Assembly (NCBI GenBank): GCA_034008185.1
Contig: CM067083.1
Coordinates: 120,240,837 to 120,304,836, forward strand
Origin: Gorsachius magnificus
Lineage: Eukaryota; Chordata; Aves; Pelecaniformes; Ardeidae
Direction of reading: 5' to 3'
Length of the DNA: 64,000 nucleotides
Positions 11,795-23,337 of this stretch are shown here, one piece after another. How positions within the stretch are numbered: position 1 is the first letter of the stretch; each line of letters opens with the position of its first letter. The position numbers and the translations under genes were made by a program. The notes below the pieces were generated by a model. It made no database searches and was not told the DNA's origin. It was given only the letters and a program-made list of their open reading frames with translations.

Positions 11795-12183
11795 GCCATT
11801 GTACCATAGCTGTAGCAGCAGCATTTCTGAAAATCAGCTACATGAAGCAGTCTGTAGTTATTTGTAAAAGAAGTCAAAAATTGAATATAGAAACTTCAGG
11901 GAAAATAGCTTTTCTTAGAAGTAGAGAAAAACTGCAATTGGTTAGGTTTGTTCATGTGATTTACATGGAGTATTTTTTATGTTCATGGTCACTCAGGCTT
12001 CTCACAGAATGAAAAGATAAGGAAAAAAAATCGCCTGTATGGAACTGTGAATTACTTCAATATTTTCTGAGTCACTACTGAAATGCTTTGAAATGTATTT
12101 ATACTTCGTATAAATTGTTGCTTTATGTTCAGTGTAGCATCTTGAAGGTTATATTTGTTAGCTTAAAGTTGGGTTGTGTTGTG
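11795..12183. other. Unique sequence, no feature seen
   Basis: Short overlapping open frames only; none recognised. Confidence 0.5.
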
Positions 12184-12205
12184 TTTTTTTTTTTTTTTTT
12201 TTTTT
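12184..12205. repeat. Poly(T) run, 22 nt
   Basis: T22 followed directly by gcag. This mimics a splice acceptor, but the sequence after it has no sensible frame. Confidence 0.95.
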
Positions 12206-13664
12206 GCAGTTTGTGGTTATCATTCATAAGTTTCTTCTGTTTATAATCTTTTTATCCTGAATATTTCCATACTGACTTAAGTGATAACAGACTAAGGTTT
12301 TTGTGACTCGATTTCAGTGCTGAGAAGTAGTCCAGTAGAATTTGGTAGCTTACTAGTCCCTTTGGCACCTGTCACATCTCAAAACTCTTCAAACTCTTAC
12401 AAAAATCAAACTCAGTAGCATAGATACCTACCAGTATTGCTGATATTATAATGACTGCTGTGTGCTTAATAATTGCTTCCAGGAATACGGAAGATGTTTT
12501 AAACTCACTACTATTTAATAGTAATTTCTATCTCAATAATCTCTGAAGATTTTTGAGGTGGTTAGAACTTCTCAATAGAAAGTAGAGTGGTTAATATGAA
12601 AAATACGATCTTAACGCAAATGAAGTTTCTTCTTCAGCAGTTTTTTGTTCAATATGTAGTGCATAGAAGAACATCAGGCTATGGACAGAAACTACTCGTG
12701 TATCTATATAGTTGGTTTTAAAAATATAATAAAAATGAGTCTGTTAAGACCAATTTGTTCTGTTGCTAGATTTTTGTACATTACATGTGTAATTTTGCAA
12801 GAATGAAATTCTTGTAAAATCCGTTTTATAGAAGTTGGTTTCCTTTAAAAGTGTTTTTGATCTGGTTTCATAAATGGTGTTAAGTATAAATGCAACATGT
12901 GTGGTACTGAAACACTCAAGAAAGTTTAAGAAACATTTTGATTTTTGAAGCACTGTTTGAATACTGTTCTAAATCCTCCATGTGAATTCATCTGCAAATC
13001 TGTACGGCATTGTATCTTCCTGTAACTTCAGCATGGTAGGGTTTGTCAACGTTTTGTTTGTATCCTTGTATTAGAAATTAACTTAATCTTGCTCCTGTTA
13101 CACCACTAACCAAACCATATATCTTTGTGGCAAGACTTGAGCAGGAGCTGTGCTCTAAAGAAGCTGTGAAGCTGTAAGTCTCCATGTTATCGCGCATAGC
13201 TTAGATGTATTCTAGCGTGTTGATTTACTTGCCATCTGTTTTACAGCAAGCTGGATACCTGAGCTCTAAGCAGAAATATCAAAATTGGGCAGAATGTGTA
13301 TGTATCAGGAACCAAATATGTATTCTTAAAGATAGTTTACTTTCTTAACTTCATTACATTTTCCATGGAATTTTATGAATTTTTTTTTTAAGGTTCATAG
13401 TTTCAGGGTCTTTTAAATGCTCTTTGCTGGAAAAATTTTGATGAAATTACAGAAGTGAACTCATTTTTCATCTCTTAACTTGCATTGTGGCCTTTTCACT
13501 AAAAAAGGCTGATATCAAATACCAATTTCTTGTTTAAAAAAAAAAAAGTTAATTCACACATAGGTTATTTTTCTCTTCCTGACTATTGAAATGGTATCAG
13601 ACATACTAGCTATAGCAGTTATCCCTGAGAAAGTTATGGGCTTTTTCTGAAATAGTCTATAGGG
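12206..13664. other. Unique AT-rich sequence, no feature seen
   Basis: No repeat or coding signature was recognised on either strand. Confidence 0.55.
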
Positions 13665-13741
13665 TTGTGGTTTTTTTGGGTTTGGGGCTTTTTTGTTTGT
13701 TTGTTTTTTGGTTTTTGTTTTTGGGTGTTTTTTTTTTTTGT
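13665..13741. repeat. T/G low-complexity tract
   Basis: About 75 bases of T-runs broken by G-runs, with tttg units and a final run of about 13 T. Same style as the tracts at 0.75, 8.72 and 59.32 kb. Confidence 0.85.
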
Positions 13742-14905
13742 AAACTCACAATCCTCTGATCATTACTATTGTTTCAACTTGGATAAGACGAAATACATTT
13801 TTTTATCATGATTTTTTTCTGAAATATGAGTATTTTCTGTATTATATTTCTATAACACACTGTAACCATGCCAGTGTTCTTAAAGGGTCCTGCTGAACTT
13901 AAGGAATTGGAGGGCATGTAATGAACTTCGGTTATTATGGTGAATTTACTGTGTATTTTTATCAACTTAAGTATTTATTATTGCAAATTGTGGAGGAGAA
14001 TCCAATGAAGATAAGAGGACTGCTTTTATGTACCATCAGACATAATACTTATGTCATTTAGAGCAGTGATAATACATTCCTACATTATTACATTTGTCTG
14101 TGCTTTGTGAGTTTTGAGGATGCTGCTGTTTAAACATAGATATGAGATATGCTAGGTAAGGTTATTTTAGATTCTTTGGATCTAAGATGAGGTAACACCA
14201 AATATTTTTTTTTCTCTTCTCTTTATGCCATAGGTAGTTGATTGATTCTATCAGTTAGTCCTGATATTTCAGCATTAGCAAAAAAAAAAATCAGTAAAGA
14301 TCAGAGCACCTTCTAAATATGTGGAAGCTCTGTTTCTTATTGCATGACTTAAACTACAGATATGTACAAGTACTTGGCTTAATAGGCCTTTCTTGGGGAC
14401 AAGTGTGTTATTGCAAGTCTTGCTGATGAAGATGATTTTTTTTTGTTTTTTTTTTTATCTTTGAATTGACTAGGCAATTTTCTGCTGTCAACTGGTGCTC
14501 TGTTATCTCCATCTTGTTGAAAAGGGCTGCTTGGATTCAGTTCTTTTTCCACCAAGGTGAACAAATGCTGTTTTGATGTTCATACGCATCACAAACCCAC
14601 CTAATTAAAGTATTAGTCATATTGAGTCAGAGTGATGGTTATTCACTGGTCAAGGATAAAAATATGTTTGAGCTGAACAGAGACAAACAAAATGAAAGCC
14701 ACTGTCAATCAAAGAAAACTTAGTGGTGAAATATCCTTTCAAACACAAATTGAGGTTTTATTTTCTCTTGCTACCACCAGTTGACTGCATAAACGGAGGA
14801 GGACTACAGGTTTGGCCATGGGTAACACGATGCCTGCTGCCCGCTCAGAGGCTTCGTTGTTGGATAACCCAAGGGCCAGAGTAACAAGAGCTTGCCTTTA
14901 TTGTC
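13742..14905. other. Unique sequence, no feature seen
   Basis: No recognised gene or transposon. Short A and T runs occur at about 14280-14290 and 14437-14457. Confidence 0.5.
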
Positions 14906-15100
14906 AGCCAGGTGATCATTAAGGAAGATGTTGAAGTCAGACACCAAGTATTGAGCCCTCAGATACACCTCTAGTTATTGGCCTCCAACTAGACTTTGTT
15001 CCACTGATCACTGCCCTCTTGGGCTCAACCATTCAAAACAACTTCCAACCCACCTCACTGCTCATCCAGCTCATAATTCCGCAACTTCATCTTCCCCTTG
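14906..15100 (-). mobile_element. CR1 LINE fragment, internal ORF2 region, antisense
   Basis: The plus strand here matches the antisense of the reverse-transcriptase region of avian CR1 ORF2: a 'cattaaggaagatgttgaa' block, then 'ggcctccaactagacttt' with 'ccactgatcac', then an 'aacccacctcactgctc' block. Several indels break the frame. Neither the 3' end nor the 5' end of the element is present. It may extend weakly to about 15165. The next CR1 piece, at 15579, begins with a 3' end, so the two are separate insertions or a rearranged one. Confidence 0.7.
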
Positions 15101-15578
15101 TGCATGCAAAGATCAGAAATTTGTTGCCCTATTTGGTCTCAAAGCTTGTGAGCTTTGTCCTTCCTTTCTCTTTTCAGAATATCCCTAAAGCAAAAACTGT
15201 ATTCCAGCAATCTGTATATACACAAACATCCATGTCTATTGGGGCAGGAATATATTTTTTTTTCTGGTGTGCTTTCTTAAACTTTCTTAAATGTAACTTT
15301 CTGTGCCTAGTAGGAGCATGAATGGACTGTATTCTTCTGTAGCCATGTTTTTCCTGCAAAATTTCCCTGCTTTAGAGGGCTTAGGAAGTAAAGGTAAATT
15401 CCACTTTTGACCTTGTTGATACAAATTAAGGTATTTAATCACCCTGACTGCTACTTGCTTAATTTGTGAGAACTTTGAAAAATGAATCATTATGGCACAA
15501 AATATAGGACATGTACAATGCAGTGAATGATTATTTGGGGGGGAAAACCACACAATTTTTATAGCTTGTCTAAGTGGG
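15101..15578. other. Spacer between two antisense CR1 pieces
   Basis: Mostly unique sequence. Open frames on both strands (15019-15321 + and 15287-15583 -) run partly over CR1 DNA and match nothing known. Confidence 0.5.
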
Positions 15579-16085
15579 ATCACAGAAAAGTTGAAGTTGG
15601 AAGGAACCTCTGGAGGTCATCTAGTCCAACCAGCTTTTTCAAAGCAGGGTCAGCTAGAGGAGGTTGCTCAGAACTGTGTCTAGTGTTGTTTTTAATATCT
15701 CCAAGGGTGGAGACTACATAAGTATCTCTTAGCAACCTGTTCAGTGGTTGACCACCCTGTGTGTCTGTGTTATGTTTAAGGGAAACTTCCTGTATTTCGC
15801 TCCACGTCCATTGAGTCACCAGATGGGCATTGGCTTTCCTAACTCTGTTGCTTGGACAACATCTCTCTACTCCTCCTGGGTCACCTGTCCCTGCTTCCAC
15901 CTCTTCTGTGCTTCCTTTTTATGTTTAAGTTAATTCAGGAGCTCCTTGCTCATCCTTTGCTTGATTTCCTGCTACTCATGATGGACGGTTCTTGAGCTTG
16001 GAGGAGGTGATCCGTGAAAATCAGCCAGCTCTCCTGAATCCCTCTTCTCTCCAGCACTGTATCCCATGGGATGCCTCTTTAGCCT
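15579..16085 (-). mobile_element. CR1 LINE 3' end plus internal segment, antisense
   Basis: It begins with the CR1 3' end read backwards (atcacagaaaagttgaagtt, then 'ctctggaggtcatctagtc'), followed by 'tatctccaagggtggagac' and 'cctgttcagtggttgacc'. From about 15930 it matches a further CR1 block (ggagctccttgctcatcc, then 'gcttggaggaggtgatcc', then 'gtatcccatgggatgcct'). The part at about 15810-15920 fits less well, so an internal deletion or junction is likely. All frames are broken. The long minus-strand open frame here (15580-15900) is antisense noise across the 3' UTR and is not a gene. Confidence 0.85.
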
Positions 16086-17563
16086 TGTGTCCTTGGAAAA
16101 AAAAGATGGTGAGCATTGTCCTCACATTCTGTTTTTTGCCCCCAATGTATTTTTAGTTTTTTAGTTGTTATTGGCAAGGTTTAAGCTTTCCTTGAATTTT
16201 TTTTTCAATCGTGGATAAGTTTTGACTTGTTAAATTCATATTGTAAAACTAATGCTGTTTCCCAGGCCTTAGGGATATCCTGCCTGTGTAATTACAGGTT
16301 TATGCTGCAACTATGCAGACACGATTATTACCAATAGTATGAATAATTGCACCACTTGGCTGGTTTGTGGTCAGGCACTGTCTAGTACCTAGATGTGGAA
16401 CAGTTAAAATAAAAAATAAAATGGAAAAATGCTGAAATGCTCGTAAGTATTGCTCCTGACTGGCAGCTTTGTTCTCTAGGGTTGTACAGGTATGATGAGA
16501 TTTAACTGACAATAAATCCCGCAAGGTGAAAACTCCTGCATTTTGTCCTAGTTACTGGAAAGTAGATAACGTGAAGGGAGCATTGTATAGTTTTATTGTT
16601 AGTTTGGAAGCAGTCCTTTCCCACCCCTTCTAGAAATACTAGTTCATACAAATTAATGTAAATGAAGGCCGGTGTGTGTTACATTGGAAGTTAGTTCTGA
16701 TTAAGAAACTACTCAGGAATAGAATCAGTGAATTATATGAACATTAACGCCTCTGTTGCCTTGTATCATTTAAAGCTTTTTCTTGTGTTTAAGAGACAAC
16801 CCAATTTTTTTCACCCATCCCTCTGACAGAACTTGACTTTGAGGACTTAAAAAAGGATGTTGTTCCTCTTTCGTGTTCCCCTCCTTCCCAGCTGTGACTC
16901 CGTGCAATGATATATCCTGAACACATGCCTTGAAAGCTTTAAATTTTGAGGTTTCCTTTGCACTCAGAAACTCAGAGAATATAGGAAATTAACAGTAGCT
17001 GGAAGTAGGATTAGTACTAGTTAGGAAAGCTGTTGACTCTTGGTATGTAATATATAGTGTATCAATTTTCATTGAAACTTTCACCGTATAAGTCTCATTT
17101 TTATGTACTTCTTTAGTGACATTTAAAACTAGGTAGTTACTATGAAGGGGTAAAGGATCTTTTGGAAGACAGTATTTATTTCCATATAAATCACATGTTT
17201 AAATCCCAGTTAGGGCTGTGCTTACTGGCTAAGCAGGTGATAATCACAGCTGATAGAGGCCAACAGAGAAATAGCATTCCCAGCGTGGGAGTGCTAGTGA
17301 TAAAAGCAAGTTTGAAATACCTTTCTGATTGAAGTAAAGATTATTAAATATTTGGGTTAGAGAAGAAGAGGAGGTGTTCAGAGGGAGAAGGAAAAGAAAT
17401 GAATTTGTATAAATACAAGCCCAAAATCTTGGGATGCTAATAAACTGTCACTTGGACCACATAAATTGAGAGAAACCTTTTGGAGCATAATTAAATAGCG
17501 TTTATATGCTCATCTTTCCTTTCATTTTGGTTCCCCATGGTTTTTTTTGTTTTTAATTTACAG
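16086..17563. other. Unique AT-rich sequence, no feature seen
   Basis: No transposon or coding signal was recognised. Confidence 0.55.
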
Positions 17564-17624
17564 CTTTCTTGTCTGTATTTAGTTTCTTCAGGGTAAATGG
17601 CAAACACCAGTGGATCCTATTGCT
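17564..17624 (+). other. Candidate short exon with strong splice signals
   Basis: A T-rich tract at 17539-17555, then ttaatttacag, gives a good 3' splice site. Sixty-one bases later comes gtaagta, a near-consensus 5' splice site. One of the three frames is open through the segment (phase 2 entry). A second acceptor, ttcttcag ending at 17591, would give a 33-base exon open in the frame GKWQTPVDPIA. The peptide is not one I recognise, so this may be a cassette exon, a non-coding exon or a decoy. No neighbouring exon was found. Confidence 0.2.
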
Positions 17625-17629
17625 GTAAG

Positions 17630-20600
17630 TACCTTGATCATGATGATATGCATACTAGCGTACTTGAGCTGTGCCTAGCATCTGATTATGTTGCCGTAAG
17701 ATATTCAGAGGATACTGGGTGTATTTCCACTTCGCTGCAGAGTTGAGTGTTGAAACTAGCAATGCAGAAATATATGTGAAAAAAAAGTTTCTGCTAGCTA
17801 GGATTATCCATGCAAGGTTCCTTAGAGATTCAGGGGAGTGGGGAGAATACTTGAATCCAAAAGACCCTCAGAAAATGTGGCATTATGTATAAAATCAGAT
17901 CTGAAAATCATATGGTAACTTAAGGGTAAGAAATGTGGTTAAGACTGAGAAGAGCACAGGTAAGTTAGTGAATGGACAGCTTCAGTAGTTCAATAAGAGT
18001 CAGCTTAGTTCTGGAATAGTTTCAGTCCCATGGAAAAGAGTCCTTTATTCTTCAAGCCTTTGCTTTTTCAAAGGAATCCTGTAGCTGTAGTCCTACCAAG
18101 AGCAACAGAAGAACCTTTTTTTTTAAGATTTCCTATAGAGCATTTCATGTTTATTCCTCTTATTGTTACAGAATTTCTCCTTGGTAAGGGAATTCCCTCT
18201 ATTTCTAAAGATTTGAGGAGACAAAACTGAGATGGAAGATAGTGATTCGCAGATAAGCAGGAAGGGAAGACAGGGGCTGGTAAACTGAAAGTGATGTTCT
18301 TGTAAAAATAAATGTAGTAACAAGTAACCATCTTTTTAATCTTCATTTTTGTGGTGTTATGCTTTCAGTGTTTTAAAAGTAATGTGAAAATCTCAGTTAC
18401 ACATGAATGTTAAACTGATATGTGAGCTCTAAAGCTTTGGTTTGTGATTTGTCTCCAAAAATGGTACTTTGAAAGAAAGTATTCTAGACTGGCAGATCAC
18501 AAGTACATGTTGAAGCTGAAAATGTTTTTCTTTGCCCTTAGTGGTGTTTTCTCATCAGCTTTATGTATCGTTAGTTATTTTTGCTAGGAGTTAATTCAAT
18601 TTAACGTTTGAAGAAAACAGTGCTCTCAGAAATAACAGCCACTTTCTCATGGCTCAATTTTTTATTTTTTTTTTGGTACATCTTAAAAGCAATTTTAAGA
18701 TTGTAGACATGTTGATGCCATGTGAGGAGAGAGACTCCTCTTTTGCAGGTTCATGTAAGCACAAGTGGAAGGCTAAACAAGGTCAATCGCATCGACTCAA
18801 GTTCCTGCTGTAGTTGGCATAACCTGCTCCACAAGTATGGAGAGTAAGGAGAAATAATTTGATAGGTTAAATCAGGTTTTATTTTTCAATTTCTCATGTT
18901 TAAAACCCATAGTGATACAATGGGGTACTAACTTATCCTTTGTTAACAGTTTTTTTCTAATACCGTGAAGGATTCTTTTATTTCATATGAAGTCCTCTAT
19001 TTAAGCTCCTTTTTCCAAAACTGGACTGCAACTACTGATGGCATTGGAATTCATTCACTTGGTTTAGTTCTGTAACAGTTTTCAGACCTGCAAAGTGTTG
19101 TGCTCTCAATGCGATGCTCATTCAGCCGACCTTTGACTCTCTCATCCCCACCAGGTTGGTATCAACATCTTGGACACTTACAGGGAGTAGTCCTGTTGCT
19201 TCTCCCTTGCCCCCAGGCTGGTGCACAGGATCATGCCCTGAAGGAAAGGTATCGCTTTGGTACCTTTTCCAGTCATTGGTATCACACCGCAGTCTTTTCC
19301 TGGTGGTCAGATACATGTGACTTCAGTGAGCGGGTGTCCTAACCCTAACTCTGTTGTGATGTGCTGATACATGTTGGATAGATTTCAAGGAGTGTGGTAG
19401 TTTTTGTTTGGGTGTTTTTGTTTTTTTTTTTCTTTCTCCCTATGCACATATGAAAGAAGCTCATAGCTGTAAGCATCCTGGATTTGGAATTTTAAGCTAG
19501 CAGACACACCCGTAATTCTCAAGGCCATTTTCTTACATCTACAGACTTTTGGTTTTTGACACTACAACACACTTAAGAAATGAGCAATTCCTTTGACTCA
19601 AATCCATAAGATACTCGTAGAGTAGCTAGGCGAGGGTTGAAACTGGGCTGAATCTGGTGTTGCTATCAAATTGATTTGTCAGAGAAAGCTATAGTATACT
19701 TTGACGCTGTTGTTTAGAGAACTTTCTGTATTTAATAAATGGAAGATTCTGTAGCATGTTGCAAATAGAGAGTTTGAAAGCATTTTAACAAATAGGATTA
19801 CAGTACAAAAGGGGGTTTGATGCTGGTTTATGAGGTTTGATTAGTTTTGTGTCTACTTCCAGAACACCTTTAACAATTTTTTCTTCTTTGTATAGCATAC
19901 TAGATTCTTCATTCAAATGCTTAGTAAAGCATTTCACTAGTCATGAATACAAAACAAAAATTTTGTTTGGGGAAGAGAAAGTTCTGTTCCTGTGCTCCGA
20001 TTTAAACACATTGGTTGCTTGTAATGTGTAATGCAGTAATTCAAAACTCGCAGTGTTTTAGGCCATTCAGGAGGAGAACCTTAACCAGGACCGCAGCTTC
20101 CTTGCCTCAGTTTATTTGGGTAGTGGACCAGTGTAAACTGGGAGACCCAAATATTTCTTGGAAAAAGATGAAATCCAAATCTGGACTCCAAATTTTACCT
20201 GTAGTAATGACAGTACATATTCTACAAACTTGGAAAATGTACATAACTCAGGTTTAAATCTTGGCTTCGGTTCTTCCATCATTTGTTTAAAAAAATGTGA
20301 TAAATACAAGGGAAACATCAAATAAAGACAAAACATAAGGATACATGAGCTTAAATACACTAAACTAAATCAAACACTGAATTATTCCTGTTTAGATATA
20401 CCACTAAATAGCCTAAAATGGTAGTGACCAATTACACAAGAACAGAATAGCCTATCAACTAGCTTATAGTAAGAATACCTTGTGAGAAAAATTATAGCTT
20501 AATAATAGGTTTTAATCCTACCTTAAAAGGTATGATTAGAAATTTAAAGTTTTATTCCCAAGACATCCAGACTAAGACTGTTAAACTTTGTACTGGATAG

Positions 20601-20699
20601 ATCAAAGCTTCATTTAACCTCTTGTATCATCTGCTGTGCTAGCCAACAGTGGATTTTAAGGAAGGAAAATGAGAAAAGGGGAAACATATAGGGATACTT
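17630..20699. other. Unique sequence, no firm feature
   Basis: 19.10-19.33 kb is richer in C and has overlapping open frames on both strands, but no recognised protein. A T-rich low-complexity tract lies at 19389-19432. The rest is plain AT-rich DNA. Confidence 0.5.
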
Positions 20700-20930
20700 C
20701 CACAGGATGCTTGCCTAACCTCTAGCTATGTGTAGTTCACACTTCCTGAGCTAGAGGTGTCTTTGTTTTTAGTAGCTCTAGATGAATGTTTCTTCCATGA
20801 GTTTATCCAGCTGCTGTTTGAACCTATCTAAACTTTTAGTAGTAGCTTGCAGCAAGTCCTTTACTTCTGTAAGTCTCCTCTTCCTGCTTATACAGCATGA
20901 CTTTTAATGGTTATAAAAATTCCCAGATCT
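20700..20930 (-). mobile_element. Probable old CR1-type LINE fragment, antisense
   Basis: The run 'gaatgtttcttccatgag', 'tttatccagctgctgtttga' and 'aacctatctaaactttt', followed by 'gcagcaagtcctttac', matches in order the antisense of an old amniote CR1 group as I recall it (atgagtttatccaatcccc type). Divergence is high and no frame survives. It is the oldest member of the CR1 cluster that runs to 23.6 kb. Confidence 0.45.
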
Positions 20931-21141
20931 TTGGGTAGGAGGAGTGATTGGCAATGTTAATGAGTTTTATCTGTTATTTCTGTAAGCCAGTCTAGTAACA
21001 ACAGTTGGGTCTGTGTGGTGTATGATAAATAAAGCAACTAGAACTTCAGAGTGGGACCAAAACAAATTATTTTTCTTTTCGGTCCTGTGTCAGTGGCTGA
21101 TTAGCTGTACAATCCTGATCAAGTTCTATCACTTTTCTATA

Positions 21142-21220
21142 GAAAAGATCTTTAAGATCATCGAGTCCAACCGTTAACCTAGCACTGCGTTCCCACCACT
21201 AAACCATGTCCCTATGAGGC
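21142..21220 (-). mobile_element. CR1 3' end fragment, antisense (left arm of inverted pair)
   Basis: Reads agatcatcgagtccaacc, then 'gttaacctagcactg', then 'cccaccactaaaccatgtcc', the antisense of the last about 80 bases of an avian CR1 subfamily. The terminal octamer repeats are missing at its left edge. It faces a second copy at 21383-21454 in the opposite orientation. Confidence 0.85.
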
Positions 21221-21382
21221 ATAGTATCCTAGTACTGACTCATAGTTCTATTAATGCAGGTGAGTGTTTTATAAACCAGGGCTGACTCATGTCCAGCTGG
21301 CTTTGAGCAGAGTAAGTGCAAAACTTCCTGCACTTGTTAACGTAGACATGACTTTATTTCTCCTTTTATAAAAGAAAATGCT

Positions 21383-21454
21383 CAGTGTTAGGTTAACGGT
21401 TGGACTTGATGATCTTAAAGGTCTTTTCCAACCTAGATGATTCTATGATTCTAT
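21383..21454 (+). mobile_element. CR1 3' end fragment, sense (right arm of inverted pair)
   Basis: Begins cagtgttaggttaacggttg, continues gacttgatgatcttaaagg and ttttccaacctagatg, and ends in two ATTCTAT(G) octamers, the diagnostic 3' terminus of CR1. Only the last 72 bases of the element are present, a very short 5'-truncated copy. Its first 46 bases are complementary to the left arm at 21142-21188 with about three mismatches. Confidence 0.9.
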
Positions 21455-22258
21455 AAACCTCCCATTTAGTTTGCGAAATCTATGGTAATGTACTCTGACA
21501 ACTATGGATGAAAGTGCTCTGAGAGCTACTTAAGTCTTTTTAGACCATGTGAAGAAAGTATAGTATGACTGTTACCCTTGGTCTGTGGGTGATCTTGTAG
21601 ATATTTTTAATTATAGAAGTCACATCAGCACTGAAAGACTCATTTTAAGATTTTTTTTAAGAATTGGAGGATACTGCCAGTAAGCCAAGAATAAAAAATG
21701 AATACACTTAGAATATATTCTACTTACCTTCTTATTGTTTAAGTTCCCTAAAAATGTCTGTAATGCTCTAAAGCTCAATGTTTATTTTCAAAATGCAATT
21801 AGCATAAGAAAATTTGCCTTTTGTAACCTTTTCCTTAAACCCCATGCACATACTAAAAATTACAGTTGTACTGTAAAACAGTACAGTTGTAAAACCTTTG
21901 ACCAATGCCTTGTAAAGTTGTTCAATGTCTGTCTCCCCCCAAAAATGTAACTCAAGATGCTGTCTTATCCTGATTGGCTTTATGGAATTTGGCTGAATTT
22001 TGAGTAAGTTAAGTTAATATTAATCACTTGTATGGCACAGAATTCCATTTATTTTAATTTAGAAGACAGTGAAATCAATTTTCTAATTGACTGGATTAAA
22101 GGATTAGTATATACAATGAGCAGAAGCTTTTGGATAAAGATTTCATTGTTCCCAGCAGAAGTTCCTGCTTGTAATGTGTGAAGTAAGCTAATTTTGTTCA
22201 ACTTTTTATTTTTAAGGAAGTGAAATAGGGCCTCTTATTAACTTTGTCTAGTCACGTC
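21455..22258. other. Unique sequence, no gene
   Basis: It contains a small direct/inverted motif, tacagttgta, twice at 21861-21892, separated by ctgtaaaacag. Otherwise nothing is recognised. Confidence 0.5.
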
Positions 22259-22881
22259 GGCCCAGAAGGCCAGCCGTACTCTGGGCTGCATCAGGAGAAG
22301 TGTGGCCAGCAGGTCGAGGGAGGGGATTCTGCCCCTCTACTCTGCTCTGCTGAGACCTCACCTGGAGCCCTGCGTCCAGCTCTGGAGCCCTCAGCACAAG
22401 GAGGACATGGACCTGTTGGAGCGGGTCCAGAGGAGGGCTACTAAAATGATCCAAGGGCTGGAGCCCCTCTCCTATGAGGACAGGCTGGGAGAGTTGGGGG
22501 TGTTCAGCCTGGAGAAGAGAAGGCTGCGGGGAGACCTGATTACGGCCTTTCAGTACTTAAAGGGGGCCTATAGGAAAGATGGGGAAAATCTTTTTAGTAG
22601 GGCCAGCTGTGAGAGGACAAGGGGTAATGGCTTTAAACTGAAGCAGGGTAGTTTAGACTGGATATAAGGAGGAAATCCTTTACAACGAGGGTGGTGAAAC
22701 CCTGGAAGGGGTTGCCCAGAGAGGTGGTGGAGGCCCCATCCCTGGGAACATTCAAGGCCAGGTTGGATGGGGCTCTGAGCAACCTGATCTGGTTAGTGGT
22801 GTCCCTGCTCCCTGCAGGGGGGTTGGACTAGATGACCTCTAGGGGTCCCTTCCAACCCAAAACATTCTGTTCTATTCTATG
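22259..22881 (+). mobile_element. CR1 LINE, 5'-truncated copy with 3' UTR
   Basis: A 623-base CR1 copy. It starts inside ORF2 (gcccagaaggccagccg), passes the ORF2 stop at 22665-22667, and ends with ggttggactagatgacctct, 'ggggtcccttccaaccc' and attctgttctattctatg. It shares its start point and layout with the copy at 27884-28496. No target-site duplication is evident, which is usual for CR1. It is GC-rich against its surroundings. Confidence 0.95.
22260..22667 (+). pseudogene. CR1 ORF2 protein, C-terminal remnant
   Basis: In intact CR1 elements ORF2 encodes the endonuclease and reverse transcriptase that copy the element by target-primed reverse transcription. Here only the last about 135 codons remain, and they are still open from the start of the copy to a TAA at 22665. 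Recognisable C-terminal family blocks are visible in order: [49 protein letters not shown] and [15 protein letters not shown], then [10 protein letters not shown]. The endonuclease and the catalytic part of the reverse transcriptase are absent, so it cannot be functional. The frame ends before the usual LDIRKNFF block, so the stop looks like a mutation. It belongs to the transposon, not to the host. Confidence 0.9.
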
Positions 22882-23337
22882 TAAGCTCTAATCTTTATTT
22901 TAAAGATTCTGGAAAGTAAATTCCTTCCTTCATCACCTGCCCTCTTTTGGATGACACTAGTTTCTCAGTGTAATAATACGGTTTTCTTTTTCAGCAGTGT
23001 TTAGTATGGAGGCCAGAAAAACCTACAATACAACAGAATTTTTAACGGAATGTCTTTTAGTAGGAATGGGTACATAAAAGGCATAACAGAAGAGCAACAA
23101 ACTGTCGGTTGCATGAGCTTTCAGACCTTTGTGCTGTGAGGAGCAATGGGTTTCTAAGCTTTGTACCGTTATAAGCTTTGTTGGGTTTTAGCCTTCATTC
23201 TTAGGCAGCAGTCATGGTGATTAAGGGATATGGTGATAGATATATGGATCTTATAGTAAATCCCTGTGTGTTCTCTGTGCCTGGTCCTTCTCAGTGCTGT
23301 GGTGCTGAACCATGGAAGAAAGAGCTGGTTGAGGTTG
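22882..23337. other. Spacer between CR1 copies, no feature seen
   Basis: Unique AT-rich sequence about 455 bases long. Confidence 0.55.

Noticed and set aside
12184..12209. T22-gcag as a splice acceptor
   Set aside because: The tract is one of many poly(T) runs here, and no exon-like frame or donor follows.
15580..15900. 106-codon minus-strand open frame
   Set aside because: It lies across the CR1 3' UTR; its translation is not the ORF2 protein and has no host homologue that I recognise.
19100..19342. C-rich segment with overlapping frames; one frame reads VGINILDTYRE after a ccaccag acceptor, recalling class C receptor sequence
   Set aside because: The frame meets a stop right after that peptide, and the match is too short and not exact.
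19338..19352. Telomere-like ctaaccctaa units, also tagggttaggg near 44988 and ttaggg near 42047 and 55588
   Set aside because: Only one or two hexamers each. Interstitial telomeric repeats need longer arrays.
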